DNA from: Balanoglossus misakiensis | Lineage: Eukaryota; Hemichordata | NCBI GenBank assembly: GCA_040954595.2 | Contig: CM082598.2 | Span: forward strand, 3,596,001-3,660,000 | Reading direction: 5' to 3' | DNA: 64,000 bases | Shown here: piece after piece, positions 50,033-64,000 of the stretch | Numbering within the stretch: position 1 is the stretch's first letter | Layout: each line of letters starts with the position of its first letter | The notes under the pieces: model-generated | The model's database searches: none | Told to the model about the DNA's origin: nothing | What the model saw: the letters and a program-made list of their open reading frames with translations, nothing else | Made by a program: the position numbers and the translations under genes

Positions 50033-52507
50033 AAAAGCAACAAGAAAAGCCTATATTCTATAAACCGTCTCTGAGTCTTGATAATTCAAGTTTCATTATC
50101 GGCTTTGAGAGAGGAGGTTTGATGGGCACACAACAGAAATTGTGCTCAAATCTATAAAAATTGGTCCATTTAATGGTGGCAATACCGACACTCTTGCAAG
50201 TGGCCAGTTCTTGCTTTGTGAAACATAAAAAAAAAACATCAATTCTTCAGCGAGCGTTGTATCAGAATTTCAAGGTCAATCAGTTGTAACTTTTTAAATT
50301 TTTAAATACATCTTTGTTCTGTACGCAGACTACAGTTTCTTGTCTTATATGTACACCCACCCCTATGACAAACTACCAAATATTTTGCCGCCAAATGACC
50401 ATTGTTATTGTTGACAAAGGGATTCATATTCAGATTTCGGACTTGAATCCAATATTTCACGATGAAATGCTGAGAATGAGCAGTGTTGATGAGCTAAACT
50501 ATCGGGATTTTCATCACGCTTGGAGATTCGTATAAGACGACATTTTATCTCAGTAACCATGGTAACATGGGGTTGTACATGTATGTCTGACTTCCCACAG
50601 GGTTGAAGGAGATGGCTTTTTTTTCTCACGGAATTTGAACTGGTTCAACGGAACGTATAGTCGGTAGCATGATGCTATCTGGTTGCACTATCCTTCTTGA
50701 CAATGGACAGGGCAAATTGTTGAATTCCTGCAATTCGGTCACCTAGACAACAAACCATGTACTAGCTGCGTTACTAAAGACTTCCTAGGGGTGTTTCGCT
50801 CACTTACTCAATGGCGAAGTGTGGTTAAAACAAAGCAAAAAGCCTGCCTTCTATTCAAATTGGTGTATCTACAAATTGACTTGAGTGGGCAAAGGTATAA
50901 ATTGACTTCGCGCGGGCAATAAACATTTAAACAACTCTTCTGTCTCATTTCAGGGCATTTAGTGATGCATAAAAGCGTTTAGTGCCTTGTCGGTAAAACA
51001 GAAGTCCTGTAGTATAGTAATAACATCTCGCCCAGGGTTAAAAAAACTCTAACTTTCTCATGCCTGTGGTCGTGTGAATAGTATCGGATTCTTGGGGTGG
51101 TGTATGACTGGAAAACAACATTCCGATATTTGAGAGGAATGTGTCGGTTTCTGGGGGATGAGGGCTGGGAGAGGGTTTGTGGTGGACAGAGGGAGGGAGG
51201 GGGGTGCGGGGAAAAAACCAGGAGGTTGAAACCGCAACGAAGAGAAGGAAACACTGGTAAATGTTCAGTGGAGGCAGACACAGATCATGGCTTCCAAGCC
51301 TCTACTCCAGAAACCTATTAACCGGACCAATCAATTTGTGCTCACCGACAAGTGTATTCGCTACTAAAAACGACCCGGCGAGCAATTTTCTCCGTGAGTT
51401 ACGAGGGCCAGCGAGCGTAGCCGTATAAAAACGTTAACAATGTCCCTCCACACTGACAACGCAGTCGATAAATTATCCGAAACGGCACTACGGAATTTCC
51501 GATACCAACCCAAGCGTTCCTCATCAGCGAGTTTACTGATTACTTTGGGGTTTTTTGGCAAAGTTTGAGAATGCAATCAGGAACAAATATTCAAATATAT
51601 TATTGTTAAAAAAAATTTAACACACTGTGATTTTCTCCCTATGAATTATTTGCATACAATATAATGCCAAATTTTGTTTCCACACAGGTGAACTCTTAAC
51701 CTTCAGCAAAATAATCGCATATTGGTAATTCTTATCTTTTTAAATCTATAACCGCATTATGTGAAAAAGAAACACAGTTTTGCATTATGACCTAAATCAT
51801 TTTGTCAAAAACTGAGTTACATTGGCGTGGCTAGCACAAGATCACGTAATGATCACTTCAAAATCCCCCGGGGTCAGGAAGATGATTACAGTGGTAAAAA
51901 TGTTATCATCACTGGAAACAAAATATCCAAACTACTACATATACATACAGTATCAAGTTTCCAGTCAATCTCCAGTTACAGATTTTCTGATCTCAAACGT
52001 GATGTATCATTACTGAAGTTTGTTCAAATGAAATGTCCCTTCTTGCTCAATTTATCTAATATTTTAATAGGAACCCGACAAATTGAGCTAATTTATCACA
52101 TCGGGATTTACGTTACAAAGCAACGAGTCCGTTTCACCGATCCGACAAAAACGCTCAATGAGGACGTAATGAACAGTCGCCAAAAAAAAAATACGAAACA
52201 TGAGAAAGATTTCGTGATAACGGCAAGCCCGTGCAAAACACTAATTTCCTCAACTCCCACTTAGGCAGCCTGATGCAGGTCGGGTTGAGTATCTGTATTA
52301 ACCTTACGTGACCTTGTTTCTTTTCACGAGGACACAGATAATAGTGGCTAGCAAGAGGCGGGTTTTCAGTTCGGGACGACGATGGCGAACAATCAACATC
52401 ACATACTATGAAATTCATCGATTCAGTTCGCAAGTGTCAGTTTTAACTTTTGGACTCTTTGAGGTTGATACTTTCATACGCCGGTTACTTTCAATTCATG
52501 GCTTTAT

Positions 52508-52596
52508 ACCCCTTTCACCATCATGGTTTGGTCCACTCCCATTGATCTCAATGGCAGCGTTAGACCGTTCCTTAGGGACACGGGGGTGAAAGGGTT
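52508..52596 (+). mobile_element. Short inverted-repeat element, near-intact copy
   Basis: Bounded by ACCCCTTTCACC and GGTGAAAGGGTTA, core TGGTTTGGTCCACTCCCATT and GGCAGCGTTAGACCG. Confidence 0.7.
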
Positions 52597-55500
52597 AAAC
52601 TATACGTAAAAAGAACATCACAAAGATCTAATACAAGAAATGGAAAACCTACAACCGAATCCTTTCAAGAGATTATCATTTTTAATCAGAAAGCGATATG
52701 TCGCCGACGTTTTCCTTAAATGAAACTGAAATATAATTCACCTTTTTAAAGATTGTCTTTACCCTTGCACAGACAGGCTGAAATATTCCACTGTGAACCA
52801 GACAATCGTGATGTTCAGACATTGTGAACAGGGTTGTGGATAAGCAATATTTCAAACACCACAGATTAATAGTTTGAGTCTATATGCACATGTCCGTGCA
52901 ATACATACATTCAAAGTTCAAGTGTTTGTTCTGGAATTAAAGTCAGTTTTAATGTGCCGCACCTGCTCAGTCATAGATATAATTCAAATTTCTCCCTATC
53001 ATTAGATGATGGATAACACCGTTTTGAGTTTGCGGAGATTCTAATACCCATTTGTACAATTACGCTGACAGTTGTGTATTCTTGCAATGGGAGGATGAAT
53101 AATTGGGTGTGGCACCCATTTATTATTGAACTTGTAACATGTACTGCAATGTACAGTCACAATTAGAGGTTGATAATCAGCGTGTGTATGCCTATCAGTA
53201 AACTCATTTAAATGGAGAAATTTAGCTTAAAAGTAAAATCGTGAAAATAATACAAACAAACGGCAGCTTATGGAGCTTTAATGGGTCGGTGTCTGAACTC
53301 AATATATAGAACGACATATGACCAGACCAGCTGCTCATCTGATATGTCTATAGATTTAAATTGTAAGCTTGATGGTGAAGGCAAATGTTGTGGGGGGAAT
53401 ACAGCAGCTGGCTTTATTTACATTTGATGAGTGGATTAGATAAGCCAAGATAACAATCAACATGGACTCCCATATTTCACTGGAAGACAGAAATAAAAAT
53501 GTCATGTTTTGACACAGTAGAACTGAAAACACCAGAAGTATTTGCGTCTTACAAACACTGCAGATTAATAAGTTGAGTCCGTGTGTATCCATATTGAAAT
53601 CCATGATTTGTTATTCAAGTTTTTAAAGTTCAAAGTTTGTATAAGCAGTGAACAGTACAAGCAGTATACATTCTTTGTTTTTCTCATCCGCAGAAACTGA
53701 AATTAATAATTGGACCTCATCTTCGAATCCCAACCAATTATAGCCATCGGCTGGGTGGCAATCATTTGCATAATTGTGTAAGAATTGACTTCATTCATGT
53801 TGTCTGCTTTGACTTCACGGCTTTCAGCTTGTCACTTCCCCAAATTTAGCATTAACGGTCACGTATGGACTCGTGCTTGATTCAGAACACACCATAGACA
53901 CTCACTGGCTTGTCTGATTTTACCTGTACGCAAGACACAGATAGCCTCACCCATTCATTGGCCTTCTTGTATTAAAATAACCGAGCAGTAGTTTGACCGT
54001 GGCTATTGACACCAACTGTTGCTAAGGCACGTAACACAAAAGAATAACCTGTGTCACTACGGTATAATCTGATTACACGACCAGTTGCATTCAATGTTCA
54101 TTTTCCCCGAATCACTGGTTGTCTAGTTTTAAGAAACACAGTGGTGAGCCTCTTCTGATCATACAATTACAAATGCCCGAATCCAGCATTTCAGCTCTAA
54201 CCATCTTCCGCACAAAGAATTTACATTTAGCCTCAAGAAAGCATCCGCAGGCTTTATAACCCACACAAAGGAGACACATCGACGAAAACAAAGTAATAAA
54301 AGAAGGACCTTGTCACAGCATTCACACCAAATTGCTGCGTTTTTTTAATTAACGAAGGATGTTGGTTATTGGCTAGACAGACTGGCTAAATTAAACCGCG
54401 AAGCTGAAAAGGCAAACTATTGATTGCCACAAATTAAATTAATCACTCAAGTTTGAATTGATCAGTAATACACTTACTGGTGGTTCGACTCCTCGCGTGT
54501 TTTTCACGTACAACGCTGAGTTTGTGACTTTTTAAAAAATAAACCACACTTGAAAACATCTAGGAGTAGAAAAATACATGTACACCATATTAATGATTTC
54601 AACATACTTTACTCAGCACAGAAGCAAAATGATACTTCATTCAATGTATTTACAATGAGACTGTTCAGATAGTGACCTTCTTGATCTAAGACTTCGTCTT
54701 TTCACGTTTTTGCTGCAAATTTTACGTTATTTTCATTTCATATCAAACCATATCCAAGCGTATACCACTGTTCAGTAGAATGAATGCAGATAAGGACAAT
54801 AGTCAAATCAATATAATTACAAGACTTTCACTTTAAGTACCATTACTTCAAAAACATTTTTCTTTTCTCTCAAAAATCTTGCAGTTTTTCCTCAGCCTAT
54901 TTACATGTATATTGCGAGCAGAATTCTACAATGTACAGCCTTGCCAACCAGCATCTGCAACCATCTGCAGCAATATGCCATCTATGCTATCGATCTCTGC
55001 CAGAAAGAGATTAGCACACACTACAGGAAGCATTAGTACCATGAGATGCTCTGATAACATCTTGGCTTCTAATAGGTCAGTGCACTTTCATACTAAAATG
55101 ATAGGTATTTCAGAACTGCGGAAAATCTATCAGACGTTTTGTGCAGTAACAGCTTCAAATCTGCTATTTAAAGAACATGTACGACATAAATCGAATTACG
55201 AGAACTGTTAACTTGACCAAACAAGCTTCTGTGTAAAATGTGTGATGTCTCATTTAATTGTGCACAATGTGTGATGTCATGTTTAGTCCCTGTATCGCCT
55301 AAATTTCGACGTATATCCCATCCATACAAACCAATTACGACATTATTGATGACGAGATCACATTCTGAAATAGTGAGGTACATGCATGTCGTACGTTCTG
55401 AAATAACCAGGCTGACCCCTGTGCAACTTTTGTCTGATCACGTTTGCTTCACCGATTCTCAAAACTGCATAGTAATTACGTCGAAGAATGATCTCTCTGC

Positions 55501-56247
55501 AGACAAATTGAGTATTGCATACCTTAAGTGTCTTATCTATTATATGTACCTTTTCCTGGCTCTGCCGAAGGGACATGAAATCTTAGATGTGCATGTTGAA
55601 CTTGCGAGTTAATGGCCTGAAAAACCCCTGCTGAGAAAGCTGAAGTCTCCAGTATTCAATCACGTAATCTCGTCCTCCGCATGAATTGATATGGGGTAGT
55701 CAAGGTAAGGCTAATTACGTTTTGGATAATACTCCTACCCCCAAACTCCTTGACTATATAACCTTACGTTCAATCATTGCAAATAATGCTAACAGTGAAT
55801 GACTTCAGAAGGACGCCAGTTACATCATCTTGTCTGCAGGATGTCAAACCATTACCTTTGCTAGATCAATGTAAATGCACCAGACTGTCTTTTAGCAGTC
55901 TCTGGGTGACCCCATACTATTACAAGCTAGACTACAATATCTAGAAATTGACTTTTTGACTAGTGTTACTCTACAGTGCATCATCCGAGATATAATATCA
56001 ATATTCTGCACAGATAATGAGTCATTCTTATTATATTTCAATATAAAACAATATTTATCAATATATTTTGCATATTATGAATACTAATCAAGTCACATTT
56101 TGCATTAGAAAAAGATGATCCTAGTAATTAAACATCATTGTATTTTATGGTATAGACACAGCCGATGTACATGTATGTTATTCTGGCACTTTTTAAGTAT
56201 AGGTTAAAAGGCCAGGGAGGGTGCCATCTGCCGTACCTGTGTGGGTG

Positions 56248-56779
56248 GTGGAACTGCTACAATGTACATCATTGCTAACAATGTGGTTGTTACTTTGTAT
56301 TACACTGTAGTGGAACTGCTACAATGTACATCATTGCTAACAATGTGGTTGTTACTTTGTATTACACTGTAGTGTAACTGCTACAATGTACATCATTGCA
56401 AACAATGTGGTTGTTACTTTGTATTACACTGTAGTGTAACTGCTACAATGTACATCATTGCAGACAATGGGGTTGTTACTTTGTATTACACTGTAGTGTA
56501 ACTGCTACAATGTACATCATTGCAAACAATGTGGCTGTTACTTTGTATTACACTGTAGTGTAACTGCTACAATGTGCATCATTGCAAACAATGTGGTTGT
56601 TACTTTGTATTACACTGTAGTGTAACTGCTACAATGTACACCATTGCAAACAATGTGGTTGTTACTTTGTATTACACTGTAGTGTAACTGCTACAATGTA
56701 CATGTACCGGTACATCACTGCAAACAATGTGGTTGTTACTTTGTATTAAACTATGGTCGAACTGTTACAATGTACATCT
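56248..56779 (+). repeat. 62-bp repeat family, array C
   Basis: The longest array, about 8.5 forward units with exact 62-bp spacing. Near its right end one unit carries an insertion ATGTACCGGTACAT. Confidence 0.95.
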
Positions 56780-58310
56780 GGTAGTAGTGTTGCATATATA
56801 CAAACTATTCTGACATGCCAGATCTTGATATTTCTACATACTGGTACTTTAGGGAGTAGAACAAGAAATTGTTTCTTCAATTCAAAAGTGACTGCCATTG
56901 TACTTAAGTGCCCTTGGTGTGTATATAAGCAAGTTGGCATTCAATATGGTATGGTGACATGAATACCGAAGAAGAAGTTAACTGACATACTAAAATATTG
57001 GCCATTTTATGCAATTAGCAAACCCCAGCAAGTAATGTCACTGATATAGGGACATTAAGGTCCCTAAAAATAGTAAGAAATGTCAGTTGTGCGTAGTTCA
57101 ACGTACGACGTTGACGCAAATCAAAATACGCAGACATCTTTGGATGTTGATTGACACACGAAAAAAACACGACAGTTGAAAACCAAAACCACATTTCTGC
57201 CATCAAAAACTTTGAAAAGAAATCAATTCTGGAACAGTCACCACAAAATCTAGAAAGATGGCGAAAAAAATTTATGATATGTAACAGAAAAATGCACAAA
57301 CTCAGTTTCGATCTCACACAGAACTGGTATGTGGGGGTGACCCTCCTACTTGACCTCATGTCAAATGATTGCTCATAACGGTCATATCTTTCCAGTGTTA
57401 TCATGTCTACAGTGACACAACAAAACTATTCCATGTACATATAGATTTTTTTCAGCATGTGGTAAAACTGTTTACAAAATTTAGGTTATAGTGTCGGGTC
57501 ATTTTAATCCACAAATTTATTTCCATAGCTTTTCACATAATGTATGTTAAAATATGCAAATATATGTATCTGGAAAATTATTCCAACAATCTGAGCTCTT
57601 GCATTTTTATCATATCATTAGAACTGATATAGGGTGAACATTCAGTGCTCTGTGCAGTAACGAACGTTTACAAAAAACTGTATAGAAACGTCAAAATCTT
57701 CCATTATTTTGAAGCACTAAAACACTGATTTGGAAAGAATTCTTATACGAAGACTTCAGAAGTAGAATTACAATTTTGAAAATTTGCTGTGTTAGTAAAC
57801 TTTTGAGTGGCCCACTCTTCCGGCGAACATCTAGAATTTTATATTTGCATACTTCAGGTCAATAGACATTATTCACCAGCAATGACATGAACCAACAAGT
57901 GACTAAGGTCAGTTTGCAACAAACTAACAAAAGACAAAAACTAAAGTAACAAAATCAAACAAAGATACACACTAACAAAGTGAAGTTTGTAACAAAGTAA
58001 CAATTAAAATCTACAAGATAAGAGATACACTCACTAAGTTGCTACACCAATTTGTGCTCCAGTACCCGTCTAATAAAGACTTTCCACGAGCCTGGAAATT
58101 TAATTTCCTAAATAGATAGACACCATGGATCATCGTTCGAGTGTGACGGACTGACACAAAAGTTCCAACGAAGAGAATGAATTAACTTTCAGAACACATC
58201 AATAATTCATGCAGTGTGACCACAGTAATTCCTGGATTAGAATGAACATCGATGGTTCATGGGATTTGATTAAAGTATTGTGAAGTTAAGCGTTAAACAC
58301 AATGCTAGAT

Positions 58311-58634
58311 GTATAGCAGTTATAATACAGTGTAATACAAAGTAACAAGCACATTGTTTGCAATAATGTACATTGTAGCAGTTACACTACAGTGTAATAC
58401 AATGTATCAACCACATTGTTTGCAATGATATACATTGTAGCAGTTACACTACAGTGTAATACAAAGTAACAATCACATTGTTTGCAATGATGTACATTGT
58501 AGCAGTTACACTACAGTGTAATACAAAGTAACAACCACATTGTTTGCAATGATGTACATTGTAGCAGTTACACTACAGTGTAATACAAAGTAACAACCAC
58601 ATTGTTTACAATGATGTACATTGTAGCAGTTACA
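58311..58634 (-). repeat. 62-bp repeat family, array D
   Basis: About 5.2 reverse-oriented units, 1.5 kb from array C and inverted relative to it. Confidence 0.95.
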
Positions 58635-61600
58635 TCCACCCATCCTTTAAACTTGCAAAATTCAACTGATCCAGAAAAATTTGCCAAATTGTAAATTTGT
58701 GACACACTATCAAGCAGAAAATTGCAATCACTGACATGGTCGACATTGAGCAGGAAGACATTAAGAAACATAAGAATGATTGCAAGTAATCTGTGTTTAT
58801 TTTTCATAATGATCATTTGGATTCACGGAAATGATCCAAAAATCTCATCAGATCTGCCATTTGACTTGAACTACCATTTTTCAAACGACCCTTGAACAAA
58901 GAGAATAGACATATTTTCTTCATTGAAAAAAAATCACAATTTGGGATAGATCAATAATTAATTCATCATCCAAGCAATTTTTTCCCGACAGGATATTCGA
59001 CTAATATATATTTGTCATCTATTTCCTGCACATGTCTCCTAAAGCTTCCTTTGTTTTCTCTTTCAGATACTATAATTTCCTTCATAGGTTGGTATTTTTT
59101 CTTTGTCTGGTTTCCAGTGGGAAAAACACAGGAAATAGGAAGGTGAAGCAACTACTTAGAGAATTCTCTAGTGGTTTCAATAGCCAGATAGTCTTTCTGC
59201 ATCATTAAATACTCACTGTCATGTACATGTACAATGTGACCTTGATTGTCAAGAATCTATATAACTTTTTGGGGGATAAAATCTGTCATGAAAAATTCAT
59301 CACTTTCTCAAAAGTCTAACTGCATTAATATCACTTTGATTTTTCCACAGAGAATAGATCATATTCTTCCAGGAGAGCCCTGCATATGTGAGTGTGCAAG
59401 TTTTCCAACCATATACACAGTGTACGAAAATAGTTCAATTGGTGCCAATACGCAGAAAAATATCTACTATTAACTTCGAAGTATACAATGTACTTATGAT
59501 GATCATGAAGATTATGATTACAAAACAACACATTAATAAGGAGCAGTGACGATAAACGGAACCAGTTTCAATAAATGTAGAAATTGTACACTAAGTTTAA
59601 TTGCCCACTAAATAGTGATGAATTGAATTATTTTCCACCAACCCTTGATGTGTAACCATAGCAACACAAACCACCATTCCTAACACTCAAAATTTACAAA
59701 TAGAGTTTATGTTGCTTTCATGGGATTAACACAGGAAGTTGCATAAAAAGAGAACAGTTGTCATCCGTGTGTACAAGCCCCGCTGCGTACTCGCAGTTAA
59801 GTCAATCTGCTAGCTGTCGTTTTGAAATCACAGAACACAATGCCCGGGACACTCCTGATAATTTCTCCCTGAGCTGACAACCAACAACACACAGAAATCA
59901 CACGCTAGTATTTCCGAGGGAAGTCACTGATGGGCACTTTGGATGGTATTATCCTGCCCGACCGGGAATACTATCACTAATCCCATACATAAATCCTATT
60001 TTCCCCATCAGCAGGCTTTATCCGGCAGATTCCAGCTTTAGCAGGTAAGTACAGTATTCCCACTGGATGGGATTTTCACGTAGAAAGACAGGTTGAAAAT
60101 TCAATGCAACATTACTAATGCAATGCATGATTCTTAAAAAAAACATCACGAATTTTTGTCATGGTTTTTTATATTATTCCTTTTATTTAAAATAATATGT
60201 AACAAATGAGTAAAATAATGTTAGTAATTTAGAAATGGAAAGAATCTCAATTTGTTAAACATTAATTAGTTCGATTTCAGGCCCCATGTACATGTATTTG
60301 TTCCAATTGGTCAGGAGATCTGTGTTCGAATCCCATAAAAACACAAGTTGATTACCTTGGCAGTATCAGAAACAATCGCGTTGCCAAATTTACGACTGAT
60401 TTCTCGGTAATACTCCAAGGCTTTCGGGGAATGAATGAAGATTCATACTTCTTTTTACTACCAATCTTCTCTGCACAATACTACGCCAATCTCACAGGCA
60501 CTTGCAAAACCCATCAATTACGAGTGAAAATTATTAATATCAGTTAACGTGTGATCAGGAACTTACAATACGAACGTATTTGTTGTCTTGGTGCCCTACT
60601 TTCGCGGAATTCCATTAGAAAACTGTCTAGTACTCATCATGATAACACATGGTTTTGACATAAAAACAACCCGACTTTTATATCACAGATGTTATTATTT
60701 CATGTGACATTGATGATATCGCCCAAGATATGAAATGCCTAACAGTACCTGATGAAAACCAGGGTATCTGTGATTTCTTTCGTAAATTTAACATACAAAT
60801 GTACATGTACGAATTTACAAACAGGTCAGAAAAGCAACAACAACAAAAATACAAGCAACAGATGAATGTTAATTATTATCAATAGCCTTGCAAGCTGGAC
60901 TGTAAACATTTACGACATCAGCATTTCGGCTTTCAACATTATTATGAGCACTCTCGTACTATGCAGGGCACTCGGAGACAGCACGCTGACCACTCGGACA
61001 CAGATTGCCTGTTAAGCGTCGCACCTAAGAAGGATTTCTGAAGATGAGAAAACCCCATGACACGCAAGCTTAAAAAGCTTTCAACTAATCCGATGATCTA
61101 TCATCTGAGCCATTACGGTAATCAAACCCAGGCACACCACACTTGCCGGCGTTTCATTCTTCTTTTTTACTCCTCAGCATTCTAGCTATTCTCTTTAGGA
61201 GATGTCCAATTTCACTATCACCAAGCTGCACAGCGTATTTTTAATTATAATTTTTTCATTAATCATAAAATTTACTGGTATGCAATTAAAACTCATTAAA
61301 TTAAACAGAGAGTCATTTTTTTGTAATTAATACCCCTACTCTGTGAAAAGAACCCTGTTTAAAATGTCATACATTTCATTTTGTTTGCTGATTTCTTTTG
61401 TCGTTCTTAATTGACAAATTTCTATTGTCATTCTAAATTGACAATCGGGTATTTCGAAATTTAAAAATTAATGGGTATTTGTAGATGGGACCTAGATTTA
61501 CAACAGTACACATCACATGTACCAGCACATCCCAATCATTGCCAGTTGTTCGGTAAACTGTGTTTTCTACTACAGGTATTCACAAAACATGTTTTCTGAT

Positions 61601-63868
61601 TTAAATGACATAAGGTACACTGTACATTGTACTTTTAATACGATACCGTAGACACACACACACATCACAAAAGGGCAATAACCTTTACAGGTAAGTCAAT
61701 ATCAAAGTATTGTTCGCGCCACGTTAAATGTTGACTTTGTTCGGTGCAATACAATACGCAACCTCACGCTGGTTTGATCAACAGAAAAGACATCATGGCC
61801 ACACTGACCACTTCAGATATACGTACTCGGACTTGTTTTTTTTTCTGGGAGCTTTGGAGTTCAAATCTAACTAAAATCTGTCAGTCCAGACTGACTTCAG
61901 AAAATGTAGACTTTCATTAACAATACTATCACACTCAATCCTATTTTTGAGAAGTAATGATTACCAGAACCTCACGACTTATTTTCTTGAGCTATAAATA
62001 TATACCATTTCCGGAAGAATACTGTACTTGCATCAATTTGGCTTACATCCTGGCTATTCATAAAATAATTTTTCACATTATTCTATGACAACGTGGGTGG
62101 CAAAATCATTTTTCAAGGACTTTCCGGTGAATAAGTTTCATTCTTCTAAGTTCTATGACTTTTCAGGTATCTCCTGGAGCATTTAAACATGCACAGATAC
62201 GTACCTCAAGGGTTACTATTATAAGACACAGTACAATATATTACAACGTACAAATGAATACGAAACACCACGCATTTCGAGATGAACGTTATTGCGGATG
62301 TGAAAATAGATTCGACGCCAAGATACAGATGAACATTGGGGTTACTGCGAGTCTGAAGAAATCAAACCACACTCTCAGAAACACAGCCATGAGCACATTT
62401 TCAGGATATACGACAGACGTATCTGGCTGGATGCATCGCACATCAGACATGTGTCTCCATTTCCATCTTACCTACTTATAGCTACATGTACACACACAGA
62501 TCTGTCCCAGCACTGTATTCAGCGCTAATAATTATTTGAGACTTTTTTTTTGCTCAGGAAACAAATCACTCACCCAGAATGACAGTTCACTGGTTTTCAG
62601 TTGTAATGGTTTGTCATATGAGCCATAACAGAAGGTACCAGAGCACAATTTTCGCTTTGTTGTAATTAATTTCAAACCATCGCTACGGAAACTTGATTAT
62701 CGCAAGACGAATCTAATCTCAAAGAAAAAATTTCCGGAACACATAATTTTTACGCCCTAATGCCGTGCGTGCATAGATATAGTCAACCACTTGGAATGGA
62801 CTTGGGACCACGGAATATTTCTTCTGTTCCGGTTTCTTCGTTTTCATCAGTTTAATTCTTTTAGGAAAATTGAAAGGATCCGATTTACTGAGATTTTCAC
62901 AGAAACTGCGGGTTAATGAAATCAACTAGAATCACACGGGTCTGTCACTCCCATGTAGTAATACAGTACTTTGAGATTTGCCATCGTCTCCCATGGCAGT
63001 ACATGTATCTCTACACATCTTTTTTTCATATAAATAATAAATCAACTGCATTATCTGATGAAGTTGCCTGCCGCATGTTTTCTTGAAGCAGCACATTGTC
63101 AACTCAAGAGTGATCTCGTACTCAGCTCAGGTCTGAGCTGTTTGCCACAGTTCCACGCAATCAGGAAGTGATGTAAGATTTTCCCCCAAAAGAGTGAGCA
63201 GACCCTGCCCTGCCTTAGACGGCTCATGACAGTATTTCAATCCCCATTGCCATTGCAGTGCACAGGAACCCCTTCCAACAGTATGCAACACACATTAAAA
63301 ATCCATAACAAACACTATTACTTAAGAAAGGGAACAACGTTCCAATTTTAGTGATGTATCGACACATTATTGTGTGAACGTCATGGCGACCGACAACCAT
63401 ATATTAAATTCTCGAGCAGTGGGTCAATATCGAGGGACCGTACGTGACAAAGAACCCTGACGGTTAAATCAAACATTTCATAATTGACGTTGAAGTTAGT
63501 GGTGGTAATAAAACGAAGGACGGAAGTGGAGTTAACGTCAGAGATTATTAAATCTTCGAGCGCTGAATTCACTCGAAGATGATTAAAACCTCCCAAGTGT
63601 TAGATTTTGCACCATAAAAAATAACATCCTTTGAACAAACAACACTCACTACTAACATTGACTACATCAGCTATGGAGTTTATTTGCTGAAATTATCGAT
63701 TTCTCGAAAAAATCAATCCGCTTTTTCGCGTACGTGTAGACGCACAATATATCAGAAAATGTTTCCATATCGCATCACACTCTGTATATAACACTGCTAT
63801 TCATTGATTGCATGAGTGATCCTTGCAAGCTGTTATCTCAGTACTGAGAGCAAATCAGTCGAAGTTGG

Positions 63869-64000
63869 TGATTGGCCCAGTGCAACTTAAACAGTCAAGT
63901 ACAGGGTTTATGATTGGGCAAGTTCTAAACTTCCAAGTACACAGTTTGTGATTGGCTCAGTTCAATGTCAACTGTCAAGTACAGATTTGATGATTGGCTG
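63869..64000. repeat. About 42-bp tandem repeat with inverted CCAAT boxes
   Basis: TGATTGG occurs at 63869, 63911, 63949 and 63991, each except the last followed by a variable segment and CAAGTACA. The array runs off the right edge. Confidence 0.85.

Larger units (their letters stand above)
33209..64000. other. Presumed KCNQ1 first intron (5' exon not found)
   Basis: I searched both strands for the conserved block before S1 (consensus YNFLERP.GW) and found no match. Vertebrate KCNQ1 has a very large first intron, so this 30.8 kb is most simply intronic, with the first exon beyond the right edge. It is AT-rich and lacks recognisable coding exons except the doubtful ORF at 50032-49724. Its repeats are listed separately. 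Confidence 0.55.

Noticed and set aside
55238-55612. 124-codon plus-strand ORF
   Set aside because: Flanking composition is unchanged and no domain is visible; likely chance.
60315-60335. GTTCGAATCCC, a tRNA B-box-like word
   Set aside because: No T-arm or acceptor pairing and no clear A box upstream, so no tRNA gene is called. The similar words near 53722 and 54482 fail in the same way.

Overview
The window is animal nuclear DNA. Its genes are split into many short exons by GT-AG introns, it is AT-rich, and it carries many micro- and minisatellites and small dispersed repeats. I read three recognisable genes and one unrecognised long ORF. The gene types (an RRAS2/TC21-type small GTPase, a KCNQ1-type potassium channel with vertebrate-like exon structure, and an animal CRT-like transporter) suggest an invertebrate deuterostome such as a hemichordate, cephalochordate or echinoderm. 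That placement is inference; the phylum cannot be settled from the sequence alone.

Layout. Positions 1-3330 are satellite DNA: about 21 units of an 87-bp minisatellite that runs in from the left edge, fused directly to 1.5 kb of CT/CACA-rich low-complexity sequence. Positions 9688-6114 (minus strand) hold a complete six-exon RRAS2 gene predicting 196 residues and ending in a CAAX box. Positions 13108-16689 (plus strand) hold an uncharacterised gene with a 532-residue ORF in its last exon. Positions 21342-19060 (minus strand) hold a complete four-exon gene for a 402-residue CRT-like membrane transporter.

Positions 33208-25732 (minus strand) hold thirteen exons of a KCNQ1 potassium channel, from S1 to the stop codon. 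Only the first coding exon (N-terminus and start of S1) is missing. I found no sign of it in the remaining 30.8 kb, so 33209-64000 is most simply read as the large first intron. That stretch carries four arrays or clusters of a 62-bp repeat family counting the one inside a downstream intron, several copies of a short inverted-repeat element, a 5S-rRNA-like SINE-type repeat, a perfect 30-bp palindrome, and a CCAAT-box repeat array at the right edge. One ORF-like segment at 50032-49724 stands out from its surroundings.

The three recognised genes do not form one pathway. RRAS2 is a plasma-membrane signalling switch, KCNQ1 a voltage-gated potassium channel, and the CRT-like protein a member of a drug/metabolite transporter family that typically sits in acidic endomembranes. 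RRAS2 and KCNQ1 lie 16 kb apart here and both map to human 11p15, which suggests an old linkage.
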